DNA of 64,000 nucleotides from Petrolisthes cinctipes (taxonomy: Eukaryota; Arthropoda; Malacostraca; Decapoda; Porcellanidae). The position numbers and the translations under genes are program-made. The notes under the pieces are model-generated. The model ran no database searches and was not told where the DNA came from. It saw only the letters and a program-made list of their open reading frames with translations. The stretch spans positions 201,001 through 265,000 of the forward strand of contig JAWQEG010001548.1 in assembly GCA_033782935.1 (NCBI GenBank), in the 5' to 3' direction. Positions 32,033 through 41,859 of the stretch are shown here, in pieces. Position 1 is the stretch's first letter, and the number at the start of each line of letters is the position of its first letter.

Positions 32033-34791
32033 ATGTGTCCCCTCTCGGTAAGGGGGAGTGAGAATTGTGCCCTGGTTCTCTCTTCCTCTCCCGGGCGGGG
32101 GTTTTTTATTTTATTTTTGGGGTTTTTCCATTATTTTCAGCCTGGAGTGTTTCTTCTCAGGCTATCGGGTCCCCTCCTACCCCTCCTTCTGGATCATTCT
32201 GTCCGGGGGGCCCTTATTTACCCGCTCCATGTGGCGGGCTGTTTTGGTTATATGGGGTTTTTCCCTGGGCGGCTGCGCGAGTGTGGGGGATCGTGTCCTG
32301 GTCCCCAGGTACAGCGGGCGTGTCCTTCGCTTCTTTCCTTCGGGGATGATGGGTTTCGTGTCTTCTGTGTTCCAGTGTTTGCACGTGTTAACCCATGTTT
32401 GTGTATTCTTTTCTCCCTCAGCCTACTTGTGCCCTTTGTGCTGCCTCAGGATGTACCGTGCGGGTCTCGCCTGACGGACACTTGCACTGTTCGCCTCACG
32501 CACCCTGCTTCACTCCCTTGGGTTACGACCCTTTGGCGTGTGGTGTGTGCCGCCCCTGGGCTGAGTTGTGTCGGGTTACCTCCCCTTCTGCCCGCTCCAA
32601 GCTCCCTGCCCTTGCTTCTCTTCATATGGCGTGGACGAGGGCTAGGAGAATGGCCCACAAACGAGACGGTTCTTCTTTGGCGTGGGTGGACCCGATTTTG
32701 GGAGCGGACCTGGGTTTATTCAGGACCCGTTACCCTTCTTCCTGTCTCTCGGAGTCTCAGGGGCTAGAACCTCCTGAGGCCCGAGAGATTGAGCCTCCTT
32801 CCCTAGACGGTACTACGACTCCTTCTCGGGGCTTAGCCCCCCGGGAAACGAGCGAGTCTGTCGCGCTGGTTCTCCCGACTACCTCACCGGTACAAGGGCC
32901 CAGCAGGGAACCCCCAGTTTCGCCTCCTGCTAGAGCTGGCTCCTCAGGCCTCTCTAGAGGACGCAAGCATTCAGCTAAGAGATCCCGCCACTCCAGGAAG
33001 TCCCGTGCTCGTCGCCGTTCTCCTTCCTCCTCTTCTTCGTCGTCCTCTTCCTCTTCTTCGTCGTCGGGGAGCTCTCCTTCGCCCGCCCGCAAATCCCGCA
33101 AGGGTAAGCGGGGGGGGGACAGCCCCTCGTCGAGGAAGATAGTTAAGATCTTCCACGCCCTTATTCCTCACGCTTTTCCTGGGGCGTCCGTCGCGCAGCC
33201 TCCGGCTGTCGCTACGGAACCCGCTCTTTTTCCCCCGCCTCCCGCTGCTGCTCCCGTCGAGGGCGCGAGTCCTCCCGGGGATGTGGGAGTCCTTTTCGTG
33301 CCTCCCGTTTCCCCGGGACTCGAGTCTCCGTCGGGGGACGTAGCTGAGGAGTTGGTTACCTCCGCACCCCGTCCCCATCACCCCCTCCTTCGGGAGACGG
33401 ATACCTTCCCTACTCTTGGTCTCTTCTCCCTCCTACCTGGACCCACTCTTCGGAGGAGGGCAGACTGGTGGCTTGGTCTCCGGACACGGCTCAACCAGAC
33501 GTGTGGATCCGGAGGGATGACGTCCTGGTGAAGTGGGGGGCGGATGAGAAGGGCGAGGCTATTCCCTTCTACAAGGTCCGTCCTATCTCAGCGCCCGTAC
33601 CCACTTCATCTAGGGTGTCCTCTGCGGCGACCCTGGACGCGATGGGTTTTCTGGTGGAGTACAGCCAGCTACACTTGTCCGGGGCTTGGAGGATTGACCG
33701 CTCCCACGGTAACACGGCGCTCCTCCTTTCCCCGGACGCGTACTTCCCGGGGGATAAGGGCGAAGGGGACCTGGACATTCCAGCCCTTCTCCTTAAGTCC
33801 CTGGACCACCAGAGAAAAAACGCGCCCAGGAAGCCCCCTCCTCCGTCTTTCCCCGTCATCCTCCCTCATTCCCGGGCCCCCCCGGGCTTGAGGGAGTGCC
33901 TGTGGAAGACGGAGAAGGAGCCCCCGGTCCCCTATCAGCTGAAGGAGCCCGATGGCAAGTTGCGACAGGCGGAGTCTGCTACCCGTCTAGAGTTGGCCCA
34001 CACCATCTCCACGGGGGCAGCCGCCTCGTTGATAAGGGACTGCCTCAACGCCCTAACCAACTCCTACCACGAGATGTCGGGTGTACAGCTAGCGTGAGTA
34101 CCTTACTCGTGTGTCATGTTTATTAGGGATACTGGGTAGAGGGTCTCTCTGTTACTCCCGGGTACTTATCCCCGGGTTCGCTCGGTTTTTTCCTTGTTTA
34201 CCCCTTACAGTGACACCCTCTCTTCCATGGCCACCGTGATGGAGGGCGTGGCGGCGATGGCGACCCACTTCATGCGGGAGGAGGCGAAGGCGTTCGCCGA
34301 GGCGAGACTGGCAGCCCGCCAGGCGGCGGCTAAATCTGCGCCGGAGATGGCACAGAGGGGAGTGGTGCGAGCTGCGCCCTTGTCCCCTGCCCTCTTTGAC
34401 CAACCAGCGACAGACACAATCTTCGCCTCCCTCCCAGCGGTAATCAATTTACCAAAACCCTCCACCTCCAAGTAAGTACCTCTCGTGTTCGTCTTACCCG
34501 AGTTGTCACGGGGGTGAAATGAAAGGATTTTCGGGTCTACTTTGGTTCCTAATCATTCTGTTTGTCCGTAGGCCACATGCCCCACAGCCAGCCAGACCAG
34601 CCTACCAGCCCCGGAGGCCCTCCCAGCCCTCCATGCTACCGAGGCCCTCCTATCCCACTCCCCCGAGAGCACACAACAGGCCCTCCCAGAGGGGCCAGCA
34701 GCCGTTTCGGGGAAGGGGACAGGGCTCCAAGTCCTACTCCAAGCCCAAGTCCTCCTTCAACCACCCCTCCCAGAAGGACCGCTCCACTTGA
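32033..34791 (+). CDS. DIRS-like gag-type ORF1, four predicted exons
   Basis: Predicted exons are 32033-32047, 32422-34093, 34211-34471 and 34572-34791. Each junction has GT..AG borders and joins in frame (phases 0, 2, 2), removing in-frame stops at 34095 and 34473. The product has an N-terminal Cys/His block (CALC..SGC..HLHC..C..CGVC), a Ser/Arg-rich low-complexity region with a long Ser run (about 33026-33069), then a conserved DIRS gag core (PDVWIRRDDVLVKWGADEKG) and a basic C-terminus (FRGRGQGSKSYSKPK). One apparent -1 frame change lies near 33430: a mutation or a programmed shift. The first exon is tentative. Confidence 0.7.
32048..32421 (+). other. predicted intron 1 of DIRS-like gag
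   Basis: Donor TCG|GTAAGG and acceptor TTCTCCCTCAG|CC with a pyrimidine tract. The upstream exon would contribute only MCPLS. It is the least certain of the four introns. Confidence 0.45.
34094..34210 (+). other. predicted intron 2 of DIRS-like gag (117 bp)
   Basis: Donor GC|GTGAGT, acceptor TTTACCCCTTACAG|TG. Splicing restores Ala-Asp across the junction (VQLA then DTLSSMATV) and removes a TGA at 34095-34097. Confidence 0.75.
34472..34571 (+). other. predicted intron 3 of DIRS-like gag (100 bp)
   Basis: Donor AA|GTAAGT, acceptor TTCTGTTTGTCCGTAG|GC. Splicing joins PKPSTS to KPHAPQPARP in frame and removes a TAA at 34473-34475. Confidence 0.75.
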
Positions 34792-36880
34792 GGGTCCCAC
34801 TCTGGGCTGCCTCACAGGGTGGTCAGCAGCCTGGCCCACCCACGGCTGGGCAGCAAGGATAATTCGCCAGGGCCTGTCATGGCCCTGGATTACTGTTCCG
34901 GTGAGTAACTGTCATCTTTCCTATTCTGACATATGAATTATGCCTAATCCCGTCCTTGGGTTACCGTTAGGTCAAAATCAGATTTTCCCTTGCGGTCAAA
35001 ATCTCTGCCTCTCCCGTCATTTACCCTCCAACCACCCCGGGTCCCTCGGGCCCCGGGGGATTAGGATTAACGGTACTCTCACTGACACCTGTCTCTTCCC
35101 GTTACAGCCACTACGTCTACCTCCTGCCTCAACCAAAGTGTCACTTTCGGTCGTCCCGCATGTGTTAGAAATGCGGGAAAAAGGGGTAGTGGAGCGGGCG
35201 ACGGGAAGGGTCTTTCTTTCTCGTTTATTCACGGTCCCCAAAAAGGACCAGGGAAAAACGAGATTGGTGATGGACCTGAGCAAGCTAAACAAATTCGTGA
35301 AAACTTTACATTTCAGGATGGTTTCGGTTGCTCAGGTCCGCACAGTTCTGAGGAAGGGAGACTGGTTTGCATCCCTGGATCTCAAGGATGCGTACTGGCA
35401 CGTCCCGATCCACCCCAGGTTTCGCCGTTTTCTGGCCTTCCAGGTGGGGACCGAGACGTTCCAGTTTACCAGGCTCCCTTTCGGTCTTTCTCTAGCTCCG
35501 CGAGTCTTCACAAAACTCGTGAGGGTGGTGGCATCCCGTCTGGCAGAGGCGGGTGTTCCCACACTCATGTACCTGGACGATTGGTTGCTTCACGCCCCTT
35601 CCAAGGAGCAGGTAGCAAACAACGTCCGGGTAGCGAGGGGAGTGCTAGAGGAAATGGGGTTCCTGTTGAACATCCCCAAGTCCTCTCTCACCCCCACTCG
35701 CAAGCTGTGTTGGCTAGGAATAGAGTGGGACTCTCTTTCGGCCACCCTCTCTCTCGCTCCAGACAACGCCCGCCGGACCCTCCGCCACGTCTGCCAGGCG
35801 CATTTTTCCCGTACTTTCTCTCGCCGCCAGTGGGAATCATTGCTCGGGTCCCTAAATTTCGCGGCCCCTGCAATGCCCCTGGGACGATTGAAACACAGGA
35901 GGCTGACGCGGGAGGTAAACCTCCACCTGTCCCCCGCACACAGGGACCTTCCCAGGCAAGTGTCCCCCTCTCTCCACCGCCTCCTTCGCCCCTGGCTACG
36001 TCCCGGTGCCCTGCGTCAGCGGGTCCCCTGGGTGTTCCCTCCCCCGGGGATCGTGGTGGCGACAGACGCATCGGACGTAGGCTGGGGATACCAGTCTTGC
36101 CTGGGACATCAACGGTGCGGGGGATGGAAGGAAGGGGAAAGGCTACTGCACATCAACGCCCGGGAGTTGATGGTAGCGAAGGAATGGCTCAACAGACACC
36201 CTCAGTTTGCCAGGATAGGCGTCCGCTTCGATATGGACAACGTTGCGGCCGTGCAGTGCCTACAGAAACAGGGCACCGCATGGTCGGAAATTCTCCTGTC
36301 CCTGTCAGAACAGATTTTCGCAATAGCGGCCAAGAGGGACATTCACCTCTCGGCCCGCTACGTGCCAGGGCGGGAGAACGATTGGGCGGACGCCCTATCC
36401 AGGTTCAGGGGGACGTCAGTCGAGTGGCAACTGCGTCCCCTTGTGCTCGAGTCTCTCTGCCTTCGCTACGGGACACCGGAGGTGGACCTATTCGCCTCCC
36501 CATCCACGGCCCTACTCCCTCTGTTCCTGACATTCTCATCCAGAACAGAGGCGGGAGGCCCGGACGCCTTCACGGAGGACTGGAACAGGTGGGGTCATCT
36601 CTACCTCTTCCCACCCCCAGCCACTTCAGTCCTCCTGAAGGCGATCCTCAAGCTGCGCACGTTCAGGGGGAGGGTTCTCCTCATAGCCCCCCTCTGGCCA
36701 GCACAGCTGTGGTTCGGAGAGTTGTCCCGGTGGTGCCCTCATCCCCTTCAGTTGGGATCGGCGTGCCTCTCCAGCACCCTGTCTGCACCACTCCAAGCGT
36801 CACTGAAACTACACGCTTGGAGTTTCTACGGGGAGTCCTCAGCAAAAGGTTCACTAAGGAGACAGTGGACAAGATGTTGA
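34577..36880 (+). CDS. DIRS-like reverse transcriptase, RNase H and C-terminal methyltransferase-like region
   Basis: Two predicted exons (34577-34900, 35108-36880) join in phase. The first overlaps the gag C-terminus in another frame and ends LSWPWITVP. RT blocks: LVMDLSKLNKFV, SLDLKDAYWHVPIH (catalytic Asp), TRLPFGLSLAPRVFTKL and MYLDDWLLHAPS (Tyr-Leu-Asp-Asp, 35570-35581). RNase H: VVATDASDVGWG, INARELMVAKEWL, FDMDNVAAVQC and ENDWADALSRF, all acidic residues kept. The tail VDLFAS..PLFLTFSS..AFTEDW..LIAPLWPAQ corresponds to the region after RNase H described as a methyltransferase (Dam-like) domain in DIRS1 elements. The ATG at 34577 is tentative. No stops. Confidence 0.9.
34901..35107 (+). 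other. predicted intron in the DIRS-like RT ORF (207 bp)
   Basis: Donor CCG|GTGAGT, acceptor CTCTTCCCGTTACAG|CC. It is flanked by codon-boundary exons in the same frame. The unspliced frame before 34940 hits stops. Confidence 0.7.
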
Positions 36881-37860
36881 GGGCTCATCGTCAGTCGTCG
36901 GTGCGACAATACGAATTGTGCTGGAAAAGATTCCAGGACTTCTTGCGAAGACACCCCTCCAGGGTCATCTCGGAGGACACAGTCCTGGAATTCCTCTCGT
37001 GGCTCGCCGATTCCACCAACAGGGCCAAGGCGACGGTGCTTGCGCATCACGCAGCCCTGTCTGATCCCCTCCTCCTGGGTTTTAACATTAAGGTTTCGGA
37101 GAGGCCTCTCTCTCTCCTGAGGATGGGGATTCGGGCGGGGACCGCACCTCACCGGGCTCAGACACCCTCCTGGTCCCTTCATCGCGTCCTTTCCTACCTG
37201 ACCTTCGAGGGGGTCCCTCTGGAGGTTTGTCACCTCCTCCAGAAAGCTCTCTTCCTGCTCGCCTTAGCTACAGGTTACAGGGCTTCTCAGTTGGCAGCCC
37301 TGACCCATCACACAGCCTTTTCTTCAGTAACCCCTAACCTTACTTCCTTAACCATTTCCCCCTCTCCTGCTTTTCTAGCTAAGAACGAGCAGGCTGACGA
37401 CAGAATTGGCCCTCTCGCAGTACCCTCGTTCCTGAGGGATGGAAATTTCCACCCCCTCTGCCCAGTCCACGCCTTTGTAGCATACGTGGAGGCGACGAGA
37501 GGGGCTTCTCCGGACCACCTCTTCTACAACTCTAGGTCCGGTAACCCTCTCTTCCCTAGGTCAATCGCTCGCCTTCTCTGCCGAGTGATAGAGAACGGGG
37601 ATCCCGGACACGCCCCGAGGGCTCACAGCGTTAGGGGCGTGGCCGCCTCCCTCGCCTTCCTCAGGACTCACTCGGTGGAGAGGGTCAGGGATTTGGGGGG
37701 CTGGGCATCCACTTCCTCCTTCAGGACGAGGTACCTGTTCCACTCGCTCTCCCCTACCCCCTGTGTGGCTATGGGTACTCCACCTTCTATTCCCCAGGGT
37801 CCCCGCGGGAGACACATGGGGGGGAGGGGCCGCCCGAAGAGAAAAGGTCGGGTGATTTAA
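36817..37860 (+). CDS. DIRS-like tyrosine recombinase
   Basis: The recombinase homology starts near RLEFLRGVLSKRF and overlaps the end of the RT ORF by about 64 bases in another frame. The frame is open much further upstream (from 35581), but that part is the shadow of RT. An N-terminal SAM-like core-binding region (RQYELCWKRFQDFLRRH) precedes the catalytic domain. Catalytic residues: Arg at 37279 (ATGYRASQLAAL), His at 37624 and Arg at 37633 (HSVRG), Tyr at 37732 (RTRYLFHSL). All four are present. The enzyme would insert the circular cDNA. The ORF ends in a basic tail (GRPKRKGRV). An AATAAA follows at 37953. The start codon is not clear. Confidence 0.9.
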   Translation: MEFLRGVLSKRFTKETVDKMLRAHRQSSVRQYELCWKRFQDFLRRHPSRVISEDTVLEFLSWLADSTNRAKATVLAHHAALSDPLLLGFNIKVSERPLSLLRMGIRAGTAPHRAQTPSWSLHRVLSYLTFEGVPLEVCHLLQKALFLLALATGYRASQLAALTHHTAFSSVTPNLTSLTISPSPAFLAKNEQADDRIGPLAVPSFLRDGNFHPLCPVHAFVAYVEATRGASPDHLFYNSRSGNPLFPRSIARLLCRVIENGDPGHAPRAHSVRGVAASLAFLRTHSVERVRDLGGWASTSSFRTRYLFHSLSPTPCVAMGTPPSIPQGPRGRHMGGRGRPKRKGRVI

Positions 37861-37952
37861 GTCCCGTCACATCATCCCATACCTCATCCACATCTTGTAC
37901 AGCTTCATGCTCATCCCCATTCTTTACGTGTACATATGGTGAGGGAGACAAA

Positions 37953-37958
37953 AATAAA
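37953..37958 (+). terminator. poly(A) signal after the DIRS-like ORFs
   Basis: AATAAA about 95 bases after the recombinase stop. Plausible 3' end signal for the element mRNA; the genomic RNA must extend further to include the right repeat. Confidence 0.4.
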
Positions 37959-38432
37959 ATACATTGTTACGGAATTCTTGTGTATTCATTTTCCAAACAA
38001 TTACTTTACTATGATGAGTGACAGGAGATATTATTACACAGGATATCTGGATCCTAGTGTCCTCCTTCATCCCCTCGGGATCACATTACCTGAGCGAGGG
38101 CCATAGCCCTAACTCAGAAGACTTGAATAAAGGGGGGGGGGAAGGGGGGGGGGTTGCCATGGGTACCTCCCCCCTCCTCTCCTAGACCCGAACCCTCGAG
38201 TCTGCCTATAAAGACTTTATGTGTAACAATTCTGGTCTATAACAGAATGGTCTACGGTTATATGGTATAAGCTACTTCTGCCCCCACCACGGCTACTCAC
38301 CTAGCCAGTGTCGGGAGGGGCGTTAGCTTCTGCCTCACCGGGCTCGGTTACCTTTCCTGCCCTCCGCTCTCAACCACTCTTAACTAGCACGTGATTGCCT
38401 CCACCTCACCTCCCACCTACCGCATTGCATGC

Positions 38433-38535
38433 ATAGCAATCCAGCTGTGCTGGTTTCACTATACCAATAATAGTGCATTTGTCGCGGCTTCTAGCCGCTT
38501 AAATTGTATTTATTGGTTGTGAAACCAGCACAGCT
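38433..38535 (+). repeat. DIRS-like internal complementary region (circle-junction template)
   Basis: Its first part is the reverse complement of the left end of the element (left 40 bp), and its second part the reverse complement of the right end plus its 37-bp extension. The two meet as ..CAATAATAGTGC... This is the template thought to close the single-strand circle in DIRS1 replication. It shows the exact ends of the element. Confidence 0.9.
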
Positions 38536-38588
38536 TTTACTGTCCCACCCACCTCTCGATGCGGCAGGCACTCACTTCTTTCTCATTG

Positions 38589-38849
38589 GAGTGAGCGAGC
38601 GGTATTCAGCGGAGGAGGGGCTTAATACCTCACCGCGCCACCACCAGGTGGCTCCACTATCAGTACAGCGCCAGATTTGAATTTTATTTACTTCTGATGA
38701 ACGTCACGGAATTGACCCTTCCAACCCAGATTATGCCTATACGGGGCCTGGGCTTGTGAAGGGGCCTATTCTATAGCAATCCAGCTGTGCTGGTTTCACA
38801 ACCAATAAATACAATTTAAGCGGCTAGAAGCCGCGACAAATGCACTATT
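38589..38849 (-). repeat. DIRS-like right inverted terminal repeat and extension
   Basis: 38589-38812 pairs with the left repeat; 38813-38849 (AATTTAAGCGGCTAGAAGCC onward) is unique to the right end and recurs only in the internal complementary region. The extension itself contains a small hairpin (CGGCTAGAAGCCG). Confidence 0.9.
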
Positions 38850-38949
38850 TTGGTGTCCCACAACATTAAACCTATAATGATTGACTAAGTCCCCGTTAGG
38901 CACTTCCCTGTCAGTGGTATCGCACTAGGAGAGGCAGGTTTACGGCACC

Positions 38950-39199
38950 TCACACAGGCCCCATAGTCCTGGTGACTGGTTCAAAGCACACTTCTGGCCA
39001 CACTGGCTCACGTTCACCATCAACAGCTATGGGCCGGCCACAATCTCCAACGCCAATACCACCGGCAGGTGATACTGCTCCTCGAGGCCATGGGTCACCA
39101 TCCAACACCAAGTAGTGGGTACCCTCACCACTGCCTTCACGGATACATCTACAGAATGCCTCTCTTGCCTGGCACTTGACGAGAGTAGGATCCCGCCTC
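38950..39199 (-). CDS. possible last coding exon of a host gene, Cys-containing protein
   Basis: On the minus strand an acceptor-like TTTTCAACCTAG at 39200-39211 is followed by an open frame of 82 codons to a TGA at 38950-38952. The translation (RRDPTLVKCQAREAFCRCI, then HYLVLDGDPWPRGAV, then VWPEVCFEPVTRTMGPV) has five cysteines and balanced composition, and looks like real protein. No family was recognised. A donor-like ACG|GTAAGA upstream near 39373 follows an open segment but the phases do not match, so the upstream exon is unresolved. The 3' UTR would be split by the DIRS-like element. Confidence 0.4.
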
Positions 39200-39211
39200 C
39201 TAGGTTGAAAA

Positions 39212-39486
39212 CCACATTAATTAGCACAGCCACAATTTTAACATTTAATAAATCACAAATGACATGCAAACGTTAACATAAAACACTGAAAAATCTCGTT
39301 ATACTGAGGAACACACTCAATACATTTCACAGTCACAATAGCAATCTATGGAGAACACCTGGTTATCTTACCGTCGTGTCTGGAGGTTTAGAGTCCACTA
39401 CTACTACTTGTTGGATTAATTGGCTATCAACCAGTGGCATATAGCCAAAGGTCATCAAGCCAATGGTTCAATTTTATTATATCAGT
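39212..39486. other. no gene assigned; possible intron and upstream exon
   Basis: The minus strand has a short open segment (MTFGYMPLVDSQLIQQVVVV) ending at a GTAAGA near 39373. Nothing else is seen. Confidence 0.3.
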
Positions 39487-41847
39487 TTATAGAAGGTCAT
39501 AAAGTTTTATCTCCCTCAGAAAACTCATCAGTTTATTTATAATATTCTTATCATCTGATAGAATATTGTCTACGGTTAGATCCATATTTTTATATTTGGA
39601 ATAGTGTTTAAGTTTGTTTCGTTGACTCTCATATTTAAAAAAAAATATTAATATATGTGGTTTTGACATTAATGATTTACATGATGGGCACTTGGGGGGA
39701 GAAGTTCTATTGATGTATGGAGTGAGGTGGGTTAATCTTGTGGCATTGACCCGAAGAAGAGTCAACACCACCTCGTCCCTACTGCTACGTCATGATGACG
39801 TAGCCCAGGGTTCTGTTATATTTTAAAGTTTATTACTGATGTCTAGTCTGGTCCACTGCCTTTGCCACAGGAGATGAATTCGAGATTTGACGAGGGACCC
39901 GGCTAGTATATCAACCTGTTCATTGCCATAGATACCATAATGTGAAGGTACCCATATTAGCTTGATTGACTTATTGGCACTATACAGCTTACTAATGATA
40001 TTATCCTGTATTTCATTGTTAGTAGTATTCAAGGATTTAATACCTTTAAGTGAACTTAATGAATCAGTAAAGATAACTATCCTATCGTGGGTCGTCGATA
40101 GGGCAAAATCCAAAGCTTTATCGATAGCAAAAAGTTCAGCAAGGAAAACCGATGTGTGATTCGGCAGTCTGAATCTCAACTGGCATTCGGTCGACCACAC
40201 ACCTGCACCTACACATTCATCCGTCTTGGAGCCGTCGGTATACAGATGGAAATATAGTAGATGTTAAACAATTATTTCTCGAAACCTCTGGTGTACCTCC
40301 ACCTCCGGCACCCGGGATTTAACCCATGGTAACCAGGAAATCCACAATAGTAAAAGGGGGTGTTACCCAAGGTGCAATGTTTACTAAGATCATGGTATCG
40401 ATTGTTGAGAATTCTATACCGACACACACTACGAGGTCCTGGAGCCTGGCTCAGAGGGAACTCACGCCATTGCCTTCCGGGATCAAGTGACTCCCAGGCG
40501 GATAACTCAACCCTTCCAGGGGCCTGTCGCCATGGCCTCCCAGGTGTAGGTGCCCCACCAAGACATTCCCGGGAGGATGACTTGGCTCCCTGGGTATTTG
40601 TTCTTGGGGCTTGGTTCCCCTTGGCCTCACACCAGTGCCCCCTGGGGCCCAGTGGTTCCCGAACGGATGACTCGGTCCCTCTGCCAGGGGCCTATCGCCA
40701 TGGCCCCCTGGGTGCAGTTGCCGAACGAAGCAAGGCATTCCCGGGAAGATGATTCGGCTCCTTGGATTTTTTAGCACAATTTACTTATAGCTGTTGGTCT
40801 CGTCTCAGACGGAGGGGCGGCACTTGTGACTCCACTTCTAGACGCTCGATTCGAGTGCAACGTAGGGCTCCAAGATACACACGCTAACACCACATCCAAA
40901 CCTTTCAACACAGAATCAGATGCCGAACCATACACTATTGACCCATAATCTACTCTAGATCTAATCAGGGCTTTATATAGCATTAGCAATGACTTCCTAT
41001 CTGCTCCCCAATTGGTACCAGAAATGCACTTCAGCAAATTAAGTGCTTGTAAACATTTAGTTTTTAACTGACTGACATGGACTCACCATGTCAGTCGACT
41101 GTTAAAATGCAGTTTTTCTTATCGAAAACTTAAAAACCCACTGGAGGCTCCAATTGTGAATCAAATCCAGTGCCAATTGGATCCGAGTTGCCGAAAACTC
41201 TGCACTACAGCTGGGGTGCCATATTGCACAGTTATCGGCGTACAGTGAGTATTTAAGATTTCGCAGAAGAGCTGGTAGAATGTCATTGATCATACATAAA
41301 AATAGGGCCAGAGACATGGCACTCCCATGTGGGACCCCGTTTGCCTGGACAAATATGTCCAAGAAAGTGAATGTGTCCGAAAAAAGCTTGACAGAGAAAG
41401 TTCTATCAGAGATGAATTTTTTAACAAAAAAGGGCAGGTTACCGCGTAATCCCATCGCATATAGTTTCCTGAGGAGGCCATGTCGCCACGTCATGTCGTA
41501 GGCTTTTTCAATATCTAAAAATACTGCAATCAAAAGATTTTTTTTTGGGCAAATGCCTTTTGAATTTGAATTTCCAGGTTTACTAACTGATCGAGTGACT
41601 GACGACCTTTGCGGAAGCCGCATTGCTCATCAACCATCAAGTTCCTGGAATTTAAAAAGAGCAATAGCCTACAATAAACAATTAGCTCCATCACCTTGCA
41701 TAAGCAACTAGCGAGCGCAATAGGGCAATACGACGTAGTCGATCTGGGGTACCCCCCTCCTTTCGGTATGGGAATGACATGTGCAAAGTGCCACGAATTT
41801 GGAAAAGTCTGACCTCTCCAAATCACGTTGTACACCTGCAACAACAA
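39487..41847 (-). pseudogene. LINE-D ORF2: RT and RNase H, 5'-truncated and broken
   Basis: From 41847 downward: HVIPIPKGGGYPRSTTSYCP, EQCGFRKGRQSLDQLVNLEI, VFLDIEKAYDMTWRHGLL, NGVPHGSAMSLALFLCMIND and YSLYADNCAIW (second catalytic Asp changed to Asn), then GADRKSLLMLYKALIRSRVDYG. RNase H follows at 39823-40200 (FLAELFAIDKALDF, FTDSLSSLKGI, IWVPSHYGIYGNEQVD) and a C-terminal CPSC motif at 39487-39771. A GC-rich repeat insertion (40440-40775) and several frameshifts break it. The RNase H tail groups it with I/Jockey-type LINEs. The 5' boundary meets LINE-E. Confidence 0.85.
40440..40775. repeat. GC-rich tandem repeat inserted in LINE-D
   Basis: Two units of about 175 bp share CAGGGGCCT(G/A)TCGCCATGGC and GCATTCCCGGGA(G/A)GATGA. 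It separates the RT thumb from RNase H of LINE-D and has a base composition unlike its surroundings. ORFs here are repeat translation. Confidence 0.7.
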
Positions 41848-41859
41848 GATGAGCAGTTA

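Larger units (their letters stand above)
31398..38849 (+). mobile_element. DIRS1-like tyrosine-recombinase retrotransposon, near-complete, 7.45 kb
   Basis: Order: left inverted terminal repeat (31398-31619), gag-like ORF with introns, RT/RNase H ORF with an intron, tyrosine recombinase ORF, internal complementary region (38433-38535), right inverted terminal repeat (38589-38812) with a 37-bp extension (to 38849). This is the diagnostic DIRS1 plan, in which the ends are copied through a circle junction and inserted by a recombinase, without target duplication. Flanks fit a TT overlap and no duplication. The body is much more GC-rich than the surrounding DNA. Both enzyme ORFs are free of stops. 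Confidence 0.93.

Noticed and set aside
31769..32767. 332-codon ORF upstream of the DIRS-like gag
   Set aside because: The translation is Phe/Leu/Gly-rich low-complexity of a 5' leader; only its MCPLS segment is used in the splice model.
35581..36810. N-terminal 400 codons of the frame that contains the tyrosine recombinase
   Set aside because: The sequence is GC-rich and encodes RT/RNase H in the other frame; the +1 translation is Pro/Gly/Arg-rich with no domain. Only the part from about 36817 matches a recombinase.
31398..38849. Interpreting the DIRS-like element as an LTR retrotransposon
   Set aside because: The terminal repeats are inverted, there is no aspartic protease or DDE integrase, and a tyrosine recombinase is present.
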